From positions 1 through 64,000 of the forward strand of contig JAGBXP010000006.1 of assembly GCA_017629215.1 (NCBI GenBank): a DNA stretch of 64,000 nt, written 5' to 3'. Every line of letters begins with the position of its first letter. The first letter of the stretch is position 1. The notes beneath the pieces were generated by a model. It searched no databases, had not been told where the DNA came from, and saw only the letters and a program-made list of their open reading frames with translations. The DNA is from a bacterium (GTDB lineage: Bacteria > Cyanobacteriota > Vampirovibrionia > Gastranaerophilales > Gastranaerophilaceae). Made by a program: the position numbers and the translations under genes. This document shows, one piece after another, positions 7,681 to 16,236 of the stretch.

Positions 7681-8343
7681 TTAAAGATGTTTTCTGTAAC
7701 TACTCATTGTATTTTTTACATATTGTTCGGTTGTATTTAATATGTCTGCAACCCTTTTATATGAATAATTATGTTTATTTACAAGTTCAATTATTTCAAT
7801 TTTTTTTGATTTTTTTAGTCTTAATTTAAAAACATCAGCTTCTTGTTCAGAATTATACATTTGTTTTTTTATTTCTAAAATATCAATTAAACATTTTCTA
7901 TAACTACAAGCATAAGCACATAATATATCTTCTTTTTCAGGGCAATATTTTCTTAATTCTTCTATAGTTTCTACCATAGTACGTTGTATATTATATTTTT
8001 TTAAAATTTGATCGGTTTCTAAAATATTTTTATATTCAGGATTAGATAATATGACAAAAGCCATTGATTCTAATTTATTCAAAAGTTTCTTTTTTGAAGG
8101 TTTTTTGTGTTTATTTTCCACTTCTGTTAATAGATTTATATATTTAATTAGTACTCTATCATAGTATGTTGCAAGAGATTCTTCTCCATTTTTTAACAGA
8201 AATTGTTCAATTTCATATAATTGTTTATTTATAAAAGTATTTCGTTGCTTTACAGCCTTAAAAATTTTTAAGACGTTCTCATATTTTTTAATATCCCCTT
8301 TATCATTTGGAATGTCGTAAAAATCTATATCATTATTCTTCAT
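7681..8343 (-). CDS. Island protein with C-terminal helix-turn-helix
   Basis: 220 residues from the ATG at 8343, preceded by AAGGAG at a 10-base spacing; an upstream ATG at 8364 lies deeper in the XRE gene. The protein is Lys-rich and helical; its last ~40 residues (IEIIELVNKHNYSYKRVADI, then LNTTEQYVKNTMSSYRKHL) look like a sigma-4 or Trp-repressor-like HTH. It overlaps the XRE gene by 11 bases, so the two are one transcript. Probably a DNA-binding control protein of the element; exact family not recognised. Confidence 0.6.
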   Translation of the reverse strand: MKNNDIDFYDIPNDKGDIKKYENVLKIFKAVKQRNTFINKQLYEIEQFLLKNGEESLATYYDRVLIKYINLLTEVENKHKKPSKKKLLNKLESMAFVILSNPEYKNILETDQILKKYNIQRTMVETIEELRKYCPEKEDILCAYACSYRKCLIDILEIKKQMYNSEQEADVFKLRLKKSKKIEIIELVNKHNYSYKRVADILNTTEQYVKNTMSSYRKHL

Positions 8344-8605
8344 AGAAATGAAACTCCTTACCAAGTCGTTTTTCTATTAGATTTAGTAGTTTTGACGGTG
8401 ATATTTCTAATGCTTCTGCCAACTTCCAAAAAGTTACAAGTTTAACTTCGATTGAACCTTTTTCAATACGACTTGTATTACCGACATCTAAGTCATATTC
8501 ATGGGCAAATTTATTTATCGACAAATTTTTGTCTTCACGGAGCTCTGTAATAATTGCCCCTACAGTGTTTGCGAATAATAAAGTCTTGTCATTCTTCTGT
8601 TGCAT
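8333..8605 (-). CDS. XRE-family transcriptional regulator
   Basis: 90 residues with a lambda-repressor-like HTH: IITELREDKNLSINKFAHEY (about 14-33), then LDVGNTSRIEKGSIEVKLVT and FWKLAEALEISPSKLL. This is the typical small repressor of integrative elements. It is the first gene of the leftward run and is preceded by a 14-bp palindrome at 8640-8653, a likely autoregulatory operator. Confidence 0.88.
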   Translation of the reverse strand: MQQKNDKTLLFANTVGAIITELREDKNLSINKFAHEYDLDVGNTSRIEKGSIEVKLVTFWKLAEALEISPSKLLNLIEKRLGKEFHFYEE

Positions 8606-8639
8606 GTATACATTATATGTGTTAGAGTAAGAGTAATTG

Positions 8640-8653
8640 TTGTATCAATACAA
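8640..8653. promoter_or_regulatory. Palindrome upstream of the XRE gene
   Basis: TTGTATCAATACAA is a perfect 14-base palindrome in the 102-base divergent gap between the XRE gene and the secreted-protein gene. Position and symmetry fit a repressor operator controlling either or both genes. Confidence 0.5.
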
Positions 8654-8707
8654 TAAAAATCCGGCTAAGATTACTTGTATATTTTGATAAAAAGAGGTTT
8701 ATCAGGT

Positions 8708-9622
8708 ATGAAAAATAAGAAATTAATATTGTGGATACTATTAGTAGTTATTTTAATCACTCAAAACAGCTCTTTTGCAAGTTTTAAAGAAGGTGTAAAA
8801 TCATATTTTCAATTAGAAGATTTTGTATCAGAAGAACAAGCAAAACAAGAATTTATAAACGAAATATTTTTAAAAGAACTCGATAAAGCCTGTGAGCCGC
8901 ATTTAAAAGCATACGAAAAAGATAACAAAGATATTCAAGATATGTATCAAAAGTTCAAAGCAAATAAAAATAATATGTATCAAAATAGACTTTTGTATGA
9001 AATGGCACATGATTTTGCAAAAGACAATGAAAATATATTTGAAACGCAGTTAAACAACTTATTTAGAGCACATAATCATTATAAATATACATCTAAATAT
9101 GGCAGATATTCATATTATTTAACCTTTGAAGACAAGGAACTTGAACAATACGGCATTGTACAGATTTATAAAATTAAAAATATGTACAAAGAATGGGAAC
9201 GAATTGCCGACGAAGTTTGGAATTACAGTTATGATTATGAAACAAAGAAAAGAGATAATTACTACAAATCTAAGTATAATGCAGTATACGGAGGCAATAT
9301 AGATACGTTATTATTGGCACCATATTCATCACCTAAAATTGGAGAATATTACACAACGCAAATGCACTTAAATGTATTACAGGCTTTGAATGGAGGTGTA
9401 CTTGTTTCGTCTGGGCAAGCACACGCATACGGCTATCAACCACATTTTAAGAACGCTTATATAGTTACAAATAAATCTTACGTAACAGGGCAAAATATAA
9501 CAGGTTACTTTCAATATATCGGAACTTACACATACACGACTACACTAGGAGCAAAAAATACTGTTTGGAAATTTAAAGAAATTACTCCTCCGTCAGATAC
9601 GTTTTATTTTGTACATAAGTAA
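8708..9622 (+). CDS. Secreted protein of unknown function
   Basis: 304 residues from the ATG at 8708 (an in-frame ATG at 8675 would add 11 residues ahead of a normal signal peptide). MKNKKLILWILLVVILITQN followed by SSFA is a clear Sec signal peptide with likely cleavage after FA. The mature part is rich in Tyr, Asn and Lys: a helical first half, then a probable beta-rich C-terminal half (about 200-304) containing GGVLVSSGQAHAYGYQPHF and repeated Tyr/Thr strands. No family recognised. It is divergent from the XRE gene and could be a cargo surface or exported protein of the island. Confidence 0.7.
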   Translation: MKNKKLILWILLVVILITQNSSFASFKEGVKSYFQLEDFVSEEQAKQEFINEIFLKELDKACEPHLKAYEKDNKDIQDMYQKFKANKNNMYQNRLLYEMAHDFAKDNENIFETQLNNLFRAHNHYKYTSKYGRYSYYLTFEDKELEQYGIVQIYKIKNMYKEWERIADEVWNYSYDYETKKRDNYYKSKYNAVYGGNIDTLLLAPYSSPKIGEYYTTQMHLNVLQALNGGVLVSSGQAHAYGYQPHFKNAYIVTNKSYVTGQNITGYFQYIGTYTYTTTLGAKNTVWKFKEITPPSDTFYFVHK

Positions 9623-9660
9623 TAATTTGATTAGTAAAGCATATGTGTTTCTTGGCAATA

Positions 9661-10797
9661 TTACTTTAATAATGGGTTAATTGTCTCTTTGAAGAAAAAT
9701 CTCGGATTCCAAGATAATAAATTATTTAGATAAAACTCATCTAAAAGGGAAACAATATTGCCTCCTAGCAATGATAAACCACCTGTAGCAGGTAATAGTA
9801 CGCCAGAAACTGTATTTACAGATATTGTTTTTATTGCCCTTCCTATATTTGATGACCAAAAATTCTTGTTATTATCAATAAAATCTAAATACTCCTTACA
9901 ATCAAATGATTCAATATCTTGAAGAGTCGTAGAAGTAATCCATTTTCTAAAATTTATAGAAATTTTATTATTACGTAATTTCGGAATATCAATAGGTTTA
10001 ATTTTCCCCATATCTAAAAGCATTTCAAAATTAGGTACTTTTTCAAACTGAAAAGTTGCATTTGTATATTTTTCAATGTTTTTTGTTCTTTCTAAAGATT
10101 GCATTTCTTCATTATTCAATATATGTAGTGGGAAAGAATCAATAGACGAATATTTTAGTTTCGCAATAATTGCAAGGTCATAATACAAATTAGCGATTTG
10201 CCCTATTTTTTCGGATTCTATTGCTGAAAAATTGGTTAATTCGTTGAAATAGGGTAACCCTAAATCTTTAAAAAAATTATTTGCATATTCTTTATAAACT
10301 GATTCAACAACTCTTGTATCTATGTTATCAATAGGTTTTTCATAACATTTTAGTACTTTTTTTGTGATACATCTTTTGTATTTTCTATCAAATTGTTTTG
10401 CAGAAAATTTCAAACCATAATTTATTGATTCTTCTGCAGTAGCCGAAGGTCCTTCCTTAAATAAACCAGTAGATAATGGATTTACACCCTTAACAGGTGT
10501 CACCATATGCATTATCGGTTTACTTTGTAAGAAAAATCTAATAGCACCCTGCTCTAATAATGATTCAAAACCTTTTTCTGAAAAAAGATTTATAAGAAAT
10601 GGAATTGCTATATTTTCAGCACTAATTTCCATACATATTGAATCATAATATAGTAATAAACTGCATATGTGCTTTTTTATTTCATTGGTATCTTTTACAA
10701 GTGTTTTTAATAATTTTGTTGTATTTTCGCCTTGTTTTTTTATGTAATATTTTCTTAAATATTGATCAATTTTTTTGTCATAAATAGTTATTGTCAT
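9661..10797 (-). CDS. Unknown protein beside the nucleotidyltransferase module
   Basis: 378 residues, largely helical, no signal peptide. Near the C-terminus VSGVLLPATGGLSLLGGNIV (about 335-354) is a Gly-rich hydrophobic stretch that could insert in or lie on a membrane. No known domain is recognised. It is transcribed away from the nucleotidyltransferase gene across a 147-base gap that carries an 18-base palindrome. Its place in a probable defence locus is suggestive only. Confidence 0.6.
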   Translation of the reverse strand: MTITIYDKKIDQYLRKYYIKKQGENTTKLLKTLVKDTNEIKKHICSLLLYYDSICMEISAENIAIPFLINLFSEKGFESLLEQGAIRFFLQSKPIMHMVTPVKGVNPLSTGLFKEGPSATAEESINYGLKFSAKQFDRKYKRCITKKVLKCYEKPIDNIDTRVVESVYKEYANNFFKDLGLPYFNELTNFSAIESEKIGQIANLYYDLAIIAKLKYSSIDSFPLHILNNEEMQSLERTKNIEKYTNATFQFEKVPNFEMLLDMGKIKPIDIPKLRNNKISINFRKWITSTTLQDIESFDCKEYLDFIDNNKNFWSSNIGRAIKTISVNTVSGVLLPATGGLSLLGGNIVSLLDEFYLNNLLSWNPRFFFKETINPLLK

Positions 10798-10915
10798 AAT
10801 ATTTTAGCTTATAAATAATTCCTTTTAACAAAAATTTTTATTCAACTTTATCTAAGTATATTACAAAGTTACAAATTATGATTATTTATTAGGTTTATTA
10901 ATATTAAATAGATTT

Positions 10916-10933
10916 CATGTTAATATTAACATG
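10916..10933. promoter_or_regulatory. 18-base palindrome upstream of the nucleotidyltransferase gene
   Basis: CATGTTAATATTAACATG is a perfect palindrome whose right edge is 11 bases from the ATG at 10945 and touches the GAGGG ribosome site. Such a site could bind a dimeric repressor or fold in the mRNA and mask the ribosome site. Confidence 0.55.
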
Positions 10934-10944
10934 AGGGATATTAA

Positions 10945-11712
10945 ATGACAGAAAACCAATACTTACTGAACATAATTAATGAGTACATAGCATCACAAAA
11001 TTCAGATTCAATAATAAGGACTCAGTTGTATAGTTTATTGAATGAAATACAGTTATGGGCAAATGGGTATTTATTGGATATTATCACATCAGGCTCACGA
11101 GCAAAAGGTACTGCGATAAAGGGTAGTTCTGATATTGATTTTCTTATATCTTTATCTTCGTCGACTCCAAATACACTTGCTGAAATTTATAATTTGCTTT
11201 ATGATTGGCTCGTTTCAAAAAATTTTCAGGTTAGAAAGCAAAATGTTTCTTTGGGCATAACATATAAAGGTTATAATGTAGATTTAGTACCCGCAAAAAA
11301 ATACCAAGGAAATACAAACTACCATTCTTTATATTGCAGAAGACGTAATTCTTGGATGCAAACCAATATACAACAACATATAAATTATGTTATCAACTCA
11401 GGAAGGATAAATGAAATAAAAATTATAAAAATATGGGCCAAGTTACATAATTTGGTTTTTCCTTCTATATATTTAGAACATATAGTTATAGAAGCTCTTA
11501 AAAATAAAAACAAAGGCAATAATTTTTTAGGAAGAAATGTAATGTTTGTTTTTCAATATATAATTGATAATTTATTAAAAGCAAGAATAATTGATATTTC
11601 AAACACAAATAATATTATATCAGATGATTTAACACAAAATGAAAAATTGGCTATCGTTAATAAGGCTAAAGATTCCAAACAACAGGCATATTGGGAGAAA
11701 ATTGTATGGTAG
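10945..11712 (+). CDS. CD-NTase-like nucleotidyltransferase (possible CBASS cyclase)
   Basis: 255 residues. The N-terminal Pol-beta fold carries GSRAKGTAIKGSSDIDFLIS (about 50-69): the GS motif and the DxD metal ligands. The third acidic residue follows in YNVDLVPAKK (about 111-120). The C-terminal part has EIKIIKIWAKL and YLEHIVIEAL, the helical OAS/PAP-like core. This arrangement is shared by the OAS/cGAS/DncV class that makes cyclic-oligonucleotide alarms in CBASS; CCA-adding enzymes lack the VDLVPA form. The stop overlaps the start of the nuclease-like gene by 7 bases, so both are made together. Product and clade cannot be read from sequence. Confidence 0.7.
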   Translation: MTENQYLLNIINEYIASQNSDSIIRTQLYSLLNEIQLWANGYLLDIITSGSRAKGTAIKGSSDIDFLISLSSSTPNTLAEIYNLLYDWLVSKNFQVRKQNVSLGITYKGYNVDLVPAKKYQGNTNYHSLYCRRRNSWMQTNIQQHINYVINSGRINEIKIIKIWAKLHNLVFPSIYLEHIVIEALKNKNKGNNFLGRNVMFVFQYIIDNLLKARIIDISNTNNIISDDLTQNEKLAIVNKAKDSKQQAYWEKIVW

Positions 11713-12452
11713 AAACTATTGTTGAAAATGAAAGAATGCAACATTTGTTTATGGTACTACAAAGAAAAATGCTAACCGAATTAGAAGGAGCACGAACCAT
11801 ATTAGAACACCCTACAACAATGGGAGATAGTTTTGAATTGGAATGGATCAATTGGTTAAAAAAATATCTTCCAGAACGATATTGTATAGATAAGGCTCAA
11901 GTAATTGATTCCGAAGGAAATTTAAGCCAGCAAATAGATATTATAATATATGATAGACAGTATACGCCTTTTATTTTTAATGATAATGGAGCAATTTATG
12001 TTCCTGCAGAAAGTGTATATGCGGTATTTGAAGTTAAACCAATGCTTAACAAAGCAAATATGATATATGCTGCCGAAAAAGCAGAATCGGTGAGAAATTT
12101 ACATAGGACATCCGCTCCAATAATTCATGCGGGAGGAAGATTCGACGCAGTTGCCCCAAAGCAAATAATTGCAGGAATTTTAACATATGATTGTGAATGG
12201 GTTGAAGGTTTAAAAGATACTTTTATAAAAAATTTAGAAGCTTTACGAAATAACCAAATCCTTAATATAGGATGTTCATTAAAAAAAGGAACTTTTTATA
12301 TGAATTCAGAAACAGATACAATACAGGTCAGTTCCGCAGATGAATCATTAGTATATTTCTTTCTAAAATTATTTAAAGAATTACAGAATGTAGGTACAGT
12401 ACCTGCTATGGATATTAATGAATATGGTAAATTTTTAGAAAATTTTCAATAA
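11706..12452 (+). CDS. DUF6602-like PD-(D/E)XK nuclease-fold protein (possible effector)
   Basis: 248 residues from the ATG at 11706 (GGGAG ahead; a TTG at 11691 is less likely). Pattern: SFELEWINWLKKYLPERYCI, then SQQIDIIIYD with the first acidic residue, and VYAVFEVKPML with E-x-K (about 108-118). The spacing D...E-V-K matches the PD-(D/E)XK core, and the flanking text matches what I know as DUF6602. It directly follows the nucleotidyltransferase and overlaps it, so a signal-activated nuclease effector is a reasonable hypothesis. No SAVED or other nucleotide sensor is obvious, which is the main weakness. Confidence 0.6.
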   Translation: MVETIVENERMQHLFMVLQRKMLTELEGARTILEHPTTMGDSFELEWINWLKKYLPERYCIDKAQVIDSEGNLSQQIDIIIYDRQYTPFIFNDNGAIYVPAESVYAVFEVKPMLNKANMIYAAEKAESVRNLHRTSAPIIHAGGRFDAVAPKQIIAGILTYDCEWVEGLKDTFIKNLEALRNNQILNIGCSLKKGTFYMNSETDTIQVSSADESLVYFFLKLFKELQNVGTVPAMDINEYGKFLENFQ

Positions 12453-12556
12453 AGTATTATTCGAAATGAAAAATTTATAATTAAAAAATTAAGCTACATT
12501 TTCTAAAAGCCAGTTTCTGAAATCGTACACTAAAGTGAGTTTTTTATTGTCAAAAT

Positions 12557-12588
12557 TAAAGCGAGGCTTGTCCTCGCTTTGGTTTTAT
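12557..12588. terminator. Terminator between the CBASS-like module and the LysM gene
   Basis: TAAAGCGAGG, five-base loop, CCTCGCTTTGG then TTTT. A-rich on the left and T-rich on the right, so it can serve both convergent transcripts. Confidence 0.75.
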
Positions 12589-13327
12589 TATAATGTAACT
12601 TCGCTTAAATTATTTGATTTGTCGAAGTAATGAACCTTGTTTTCTTTGTCTCTCATCGCAATATATTCTTTACCATTAACTTTTTCTGTTGCAAATAATG
12701 TAATATTGTTATCGGATTTAGTATTATCAAAATATGCGTGAGTTTCTTTTTTACCGTTATATTCAGTTTCTCTAACTGTATAGTCATCAGCATTCATTGA
12801 AAGAGCAAATTTATATGCATCTGTTTGTTCAAGTTTAAATCCGCCACCAACAGTTTCACCACCTTTAGTCCATGTTCCTATTTGTTTAGCAAATATATCT
12901 CTCATTTTTGCATCTCTAGAAGTTTCATTTGTAAAAAATCCTCTCACATTAGCAACAACATTTTCTACATATTCAGTAGTTTTTGTTGTTATTCGATTCA
13001 ATGCCGATTCAACAGGAACTTGATCTGGATATTCTTGTTTTTTTGTTGCTGTATCTCCAAAAATTTCATTCGCTCTATAATAATTTTTTTCATTTGTTTT
13101 TAAAGTTTCTTTATCATTTTCTGCAAATATAGTTACATTATTAAGTCTTAATTGTTCTGGTAAAATAAGCTCTTGATTAACTTTAATAAGATTAATATTT
13201 TTTAAATTATTTTTTCTTTGATTAAATTAACAGCATTCATGATATCCGTTTTGTTTGTTAAATCATATTCACGTTTAACAATCTTAATTAAAGTATCGCC
13301 AGTTTTTACAGTAATATTGTCAGTCAT
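12588..13327 (-). pseudogene. LysM-domain protein gene with a frameshift in a homopolymer
   Basis: Starting at the ATG at 13327 (ribosome site AGGAGC), the frame reads ITVKTGDTLIKIVKREYDL, a LysM domain start, then stops after about 42 codons. One base added in the A6 run (plus-strand T6 at 13212-13217) restores the frame, which continues KNNLKNINLIKVNQELILPE (the rest of LysM) and then about 200 residues to 12588. The downstream part alone is open from a TTG near 13001. LysM binds peptidoglycan; the C-terminal part (GGGFKLEQTDAYKFALSMNA) is unfamiliar. This may be real decay, a phase-variable switch, slippage decoding, or a sequencing error. Confidence 0.75.
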
Positions 13328-13418
13328 ATAAGCTCCTCTTGTTTAATATATTTATATAAAGTCTTTTTTTCTCAAAAAATTGCCTTTTTTGCCTAAGTTT
13401 GTAACGCAAAGTTTACAA

Positions 13419-13451
13419 AATAAACTGGTGATAAATTATCACCAGTTTATT
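13419..13451. terminator. Terminator upstream of the LysM gene
   Basis: AATAAACTGGTGATA, three bases, TATCACCAGTTTATT: a perfect 15-bp stem. It lies 28 bases past the stop of the small leftward gene at 13479 and ends its transcript. Confidence 0.75.
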
Positions 13452-13478
13452 GATTTTATTATATTTTATAATCCTAAG

Positions 13479-13673
13479 TTAATTATGATAGCAATTTTTT
13501 GCGATATTAATTAAGTTAATATTATCACGCATAGATGGAAATGCTTTTTTGAACAATTCTACAAAAACTGCTTCTTGAATTTTAAAATTATATTCATACT
13601 GATTGCGAGATTTCGCAATCTGAGCCGCTGTTGTAAACATATTTTGAAGTTCTAATGCTTCTTTATAGTTCAT
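13479..13673 (-). CDS. Small hypothetical protein
   Basis: 64 residues, helical and soluble (MNYKEALELQNMFTTAAQIA, then KSRNQYEYNFKIQEAVF). The ribosome site GGAAAC lies before the ATG, and a strong terminator follows the stop; both support a real gene. No family recognised. Confidence 0.5.
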   Translation of the reverse strand: MNYKEALELQNMFTTAAQIAKSRNQYEYNFKIQEAVFVELFKKAFPSMRDNINLINIAKNCYHN

Positions 13674-13752
13674 TATAAAGTTTCCTTTGCAAATTTGTAT
13701 ATTTTATCAAATGTCAATTGTAATTCTTCATTTATTATAACACCACTTTCAT

Positions 13753-14997
13753 TTATTCCCAAAAATAACACACAGGCACTGCCCAAATATTATCTGAAAG
13801 AGGAAATACTTCATTACCTGAATACAATACAATACCTTTTTTAAACTTATCACCACAAACTTCTTTTAACTCTTGTAATCCAGATAAATACTTCTTGTCT
13901 ATGGTTTTAGAAGATTTAACTTCAATACCAATAACTTCACCTTTAGAATTTTCTAATACAAAATCTGCTTCACTACCAGATTGAGTCCTAAAATGTGATA
14001 ATTCTACGTCATTAAACTTAGCAGTTTTATATAGTTCACTTGCTACAAAGTTTTCAAAAATATGCCCAAACATTTGTTTATCAGTGTTATAAATTTCATC
14101 CAAATTTCTCTTTAAGATATAAGACAAGAAATTGCAATCAGTAAAGTATAGCTTAGGTGATTTTACATATCGTTTATTCAATTTGTTAGGTTTTGCCCAA
14201 GGTTTAATATTAAACAAAATAAAGCTATTTAAAGCAAATGTAAACATCTTTTCATAAGTTCTATAATCAATACTCATTTCGCTTGCAATAGCAGTATTGT
14301 TTAATAATCCTCCTGTTCTAACAGATAGGATAGATAATAAACTTACCATCATATCTGGATTTTTTAAATCAGATATTGATTTCACATCTCGATTTAATAT
14401 AGTTGTAAGATAGCTATCAAACCATTTAATTCTATCAATAGAAGTATCAAGTGCAATTTCTGGATAAGTCGCTTTTTTGATAGTATCTACGATATTAAAG
14501 TTCTCATATTGTGAAATCTTTAAATTTTCGTTGAATAATCTATCTATTAATGAAGTATTAAATCCACAAACTTCACTTGCAGAGAATGGATAAAGTGTTA
14601 ATACAGACATTCTGCCAACTAATGCTTCTGATAAATTAGGCAATGCTAATAAGTTTGCAGAACCAGTCAAAAGAAACTTCTGTTTTGTATTGCCTTGCAA
14701 ACGATTGTTATCTATTTTCATTTTTAAATAAGGAAATATTTCCGGTGCAAATTGAACCTCATCTATGATACTTAACATATCATCTGGCAAATTATCAACA
14801 AAAGAACTAGGATCATTTTTAGCAGAATTCAATAGCAATGGGGAATCAAAAGTCATTTGATTAACTTTAATATCTTTCGATAAATGGGAACATAATGTTG
14901 ATTTTCCAACTTGTCTGCCACCATTTAAATATGTTAGTGGTCGTGTTTCAATACTCTTTAAAAGTTCTTTTGTAATGTTGCGTTCAATATAACTCAT
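13753..14997 (-). CDS. AAA ATPase with DUF4143 domain
   Basis: 414 residues from the ATG at 14997 (AAGGA ahead); the frame stays open to 15045 but has no ribosome site there. Walker A is GGRQVGKST (about 26-34) and Walker B is MLSIIDEVQFAPEIF (about 76-90); a sensor-like LLTGSANLL follows. The C-terminal half is the DUF4143 region, ending with SEADFVLENSKGEVIGIEVK, a PD-(D/E)XK-like strand pair. This large family is widespread and poorly understood; roles in defence or stress are proposed. It stands alone here, with an inverted repeat in its promoter region. Confidence 0.88.
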   Translation of the reverse strand: MSYIERNITKELLKSIETRPLTYLNGGRQVGKSTLCSHLSKDIKVNQMTFDSPLLLNSAKNDPSSFVDNLPDDMLSIIDEVQFAPEIFPYLKMKIDNNRLQGNTKQKFLLTGSANLLALPNLSEALVGRMSVLTLYPFSASEVCGFNTSLIDRLFNENLKISQYENFNIVDTIKKATYPEIALDTSIDRIKWFDSYLTTILNRDVKSISDLKNPDMMVSLLSILSVRTGGLLNNTAIASEMSIDYRTYEKMFTFALNSFILFNIKPWAKPNKLNKRYVKSPKLYFTDCNFLSYILKRNLDEIYNTDKQMFGHIFENFVASELYKTAKFNDVELSHFRTQSGSEADFVLENSKGEVIGIEVKSSKTIDKKYLSGLQELKEVCGDKFKKGIVLYSGNEVFPLSDNIWAVPVCYFWE

Positions 14998-15036
14998 ATA
15001 AAATCCTTGCATTATTATGTTGTAATTTATTGTAGT

Positions 15037-15061
15037 ATAATACAATATTTTCTTGTATTAT
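15037..15061. promoter_or_regulatory. Inverted repeat in the ATPase promoter
   Basis: ATAATACAA, seven bases, TTGTATTAT: a perfect 9-bp inverted repeat 40 bases upstream of the ATPase start. It overlaps TATAAT-like boxes on the minus strand, fitting an operator. The TACAA/TTGTA half-site resembles the palindrome at 8640. Confidence 0.45.
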
Positions 15062-15105
15062 AATCCAATAATTACAAAAAGTCAATACATGTGTAAGTCA
15101 TTGCT

Positions 15106-15255
15106 TTACGCTAATCTTTTTATCTGCTTGATATTTGGGATAATTTTGTAATCTGAAATTGTAATTATATTTTCATGCAGTTCGTTTATAAAGTGTTCCA
15201 ATACCGATATGCTCGGGAAAGTTTTTATTGTAGAGATAAATATATTATCTTGCCG
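15106..15255 (-). pseudogene. C-terminal gene fragment inside repeat copy 1
   Basis: On the minus strand the frame RQDNIFISTIKTFPSISVLE, then HFINELHENIITISDYKIIP and NIKQIKRLA, ends at TAA (15108-15106). No start codon exists; the frame is closed upstream by TAG at 15256-15258. The second copy at 17 kb encodes the same start but carries a one-base difference that shifts the frame, after which SDYKIIPNI is readable in another frame. So both are dead 3' ends of the same gene. Family not recognised. Confidence 0.6.
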
Positions 15256-15301
15256 CTAAAATTTATTTATTATTCATGCAATGAATTGCACGCTACTAGC
15301 T
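15131..15301. repeat. ~170 bp repeat flanking the TPR/membrane gene pair, copy 1
   Basis: Direct repeat of 17014-17183. The right 107 bases (15195-15301) differ from the second copy at a single position; the left part is more diverged. The repeat ends with TGCAATGAATTGCA (a 6-bp inverted repeat) and GCACGCTACTAGCT. Together the copies bracket the two genes at 15430-16986. The remaining part of this 384-base gap (15302-15429) is AT-rich with no gene seen. Confidence 0.85.
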
Positions 15302-15429
15302 GAATTTTTAATAAATAATTTAGTTAAAATTATTTTATATCATACTAAGTTTGATTTCTCTAAACTAAAAACAATTAACTAGATTTTACAGTTTAAGTTT
15401 GTTATACTTGTCTAAGCAGAGGAGATAGC

Positions 15430-16227
15430 ATGTTAAAAGATTTGTTTTTTTATATTTGGTATGATGAAATGGGTAGTGGCTGGCTATTGTTAACTATAAT
15501 ATTATTTTTGTTTTCTATGTCTTTTTTAATATATAAACTTGCAAGAATTAAGTCTACAAATAGTCAATTCTGCAAAAAACATTTTATTTGTTTAGGAATT
15601 ATTATTACAATTTGCTATCAAATAATACCAGTTTCAATTGATTTTATAGCAAATGCTATTAGTGTTTCTAACATTAATAAAGCTATTAAATTTGAAAAAG
15701 TTGCAATAAAAACTTCTATGATACCTTGGCAAAAAGGTGGATATTATTGCAAATTAGCAAACTTATATCTTTTAAATAAAGATTACAATGAAATGTATAA
15801 TACATACGATACCGCATATAAATACTTGAAAAGTTATAAGTGTCCATGTTGGGGAATAAGTTATTTATCATTTTATACAAAAGGCGATTATGATACAGCA
15901 ATAGAGATTGCTAAAAATTGGAGAGTAGGGAATGCTCCGTTTCAATTTATAGCAAATTGCTATCTTATGAAAAATGATATACAAAATGCTGAATTATATA
16001 TTAACAAGGCAATTCAACAAAGGGAATTTTATTTAAATTATGCGGCAAAAGCATATATTTTAAAGATAACTGGAAAGAAATCAGAATCTATTACTTATTA
16101 TAAAAAAGCAATAGATTTATGTAGAAACGAAAAAGAAAAGAACCGTGTAAAAAGGACATACGAAAATTTTGTAGAAAATGAAAATATTAGACTGGCTCTT
16201 CTAAGAAAACAACAAGGTCTAAAATAG
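15430..16227 (+). CDS. Membrane-anchored TPR-like protein
   Basis: 265 residues. Two N-terminal membrane segments: WLLLTIILFLFSMSFLIYKL (about 18-37) and FICLGIIITICYQIIPVSI (about 52-70). From residue ~95 a helical repeat region follows (YYCKLANLYLLNKDYNEMYN, then QFIANCYLMKNDIQNAELYI and YAAKAYILKITGKKSESITY), which reads as three to four degenerate TPRs. It is 9 bases upstream of the next membrane gene. TPRs normally scaffold protein contacts. Cargo between the two repeat copies; function unknown. Confidence 0.7.
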   Translation: MLKDLFFYIWYDEMGSGWLLLTIILFLFSMSFLIYKLARIKSTNSQFCKKHFICLGIIITICYQIIPVSIDFIANAISVSNINKAIKFEKVAIKTSMIPWQKGGYYCKLANLYLLNKDYNEMYNTYDTAYKYLKSYKCPCWGISYLSFYTKGDYDTAIEIAKNWRVGNAPFQFIANCYLMKNDIQNAELYINKAIQQREFYLNYAAKAYILKITGKKSESITYYKKAIDLCRNEKEKNRVKRTYENFVENENIRLALLRKQQGLK

Positions 16228-16236
16228 GAGATTTTA

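Noticed and set aside
13753-14997. DUF4143 ATPase as part of the CBASS-like module
   Set aside because: It is on the other strand, separated by terminators and other genes, and this family is common outside defence loci.
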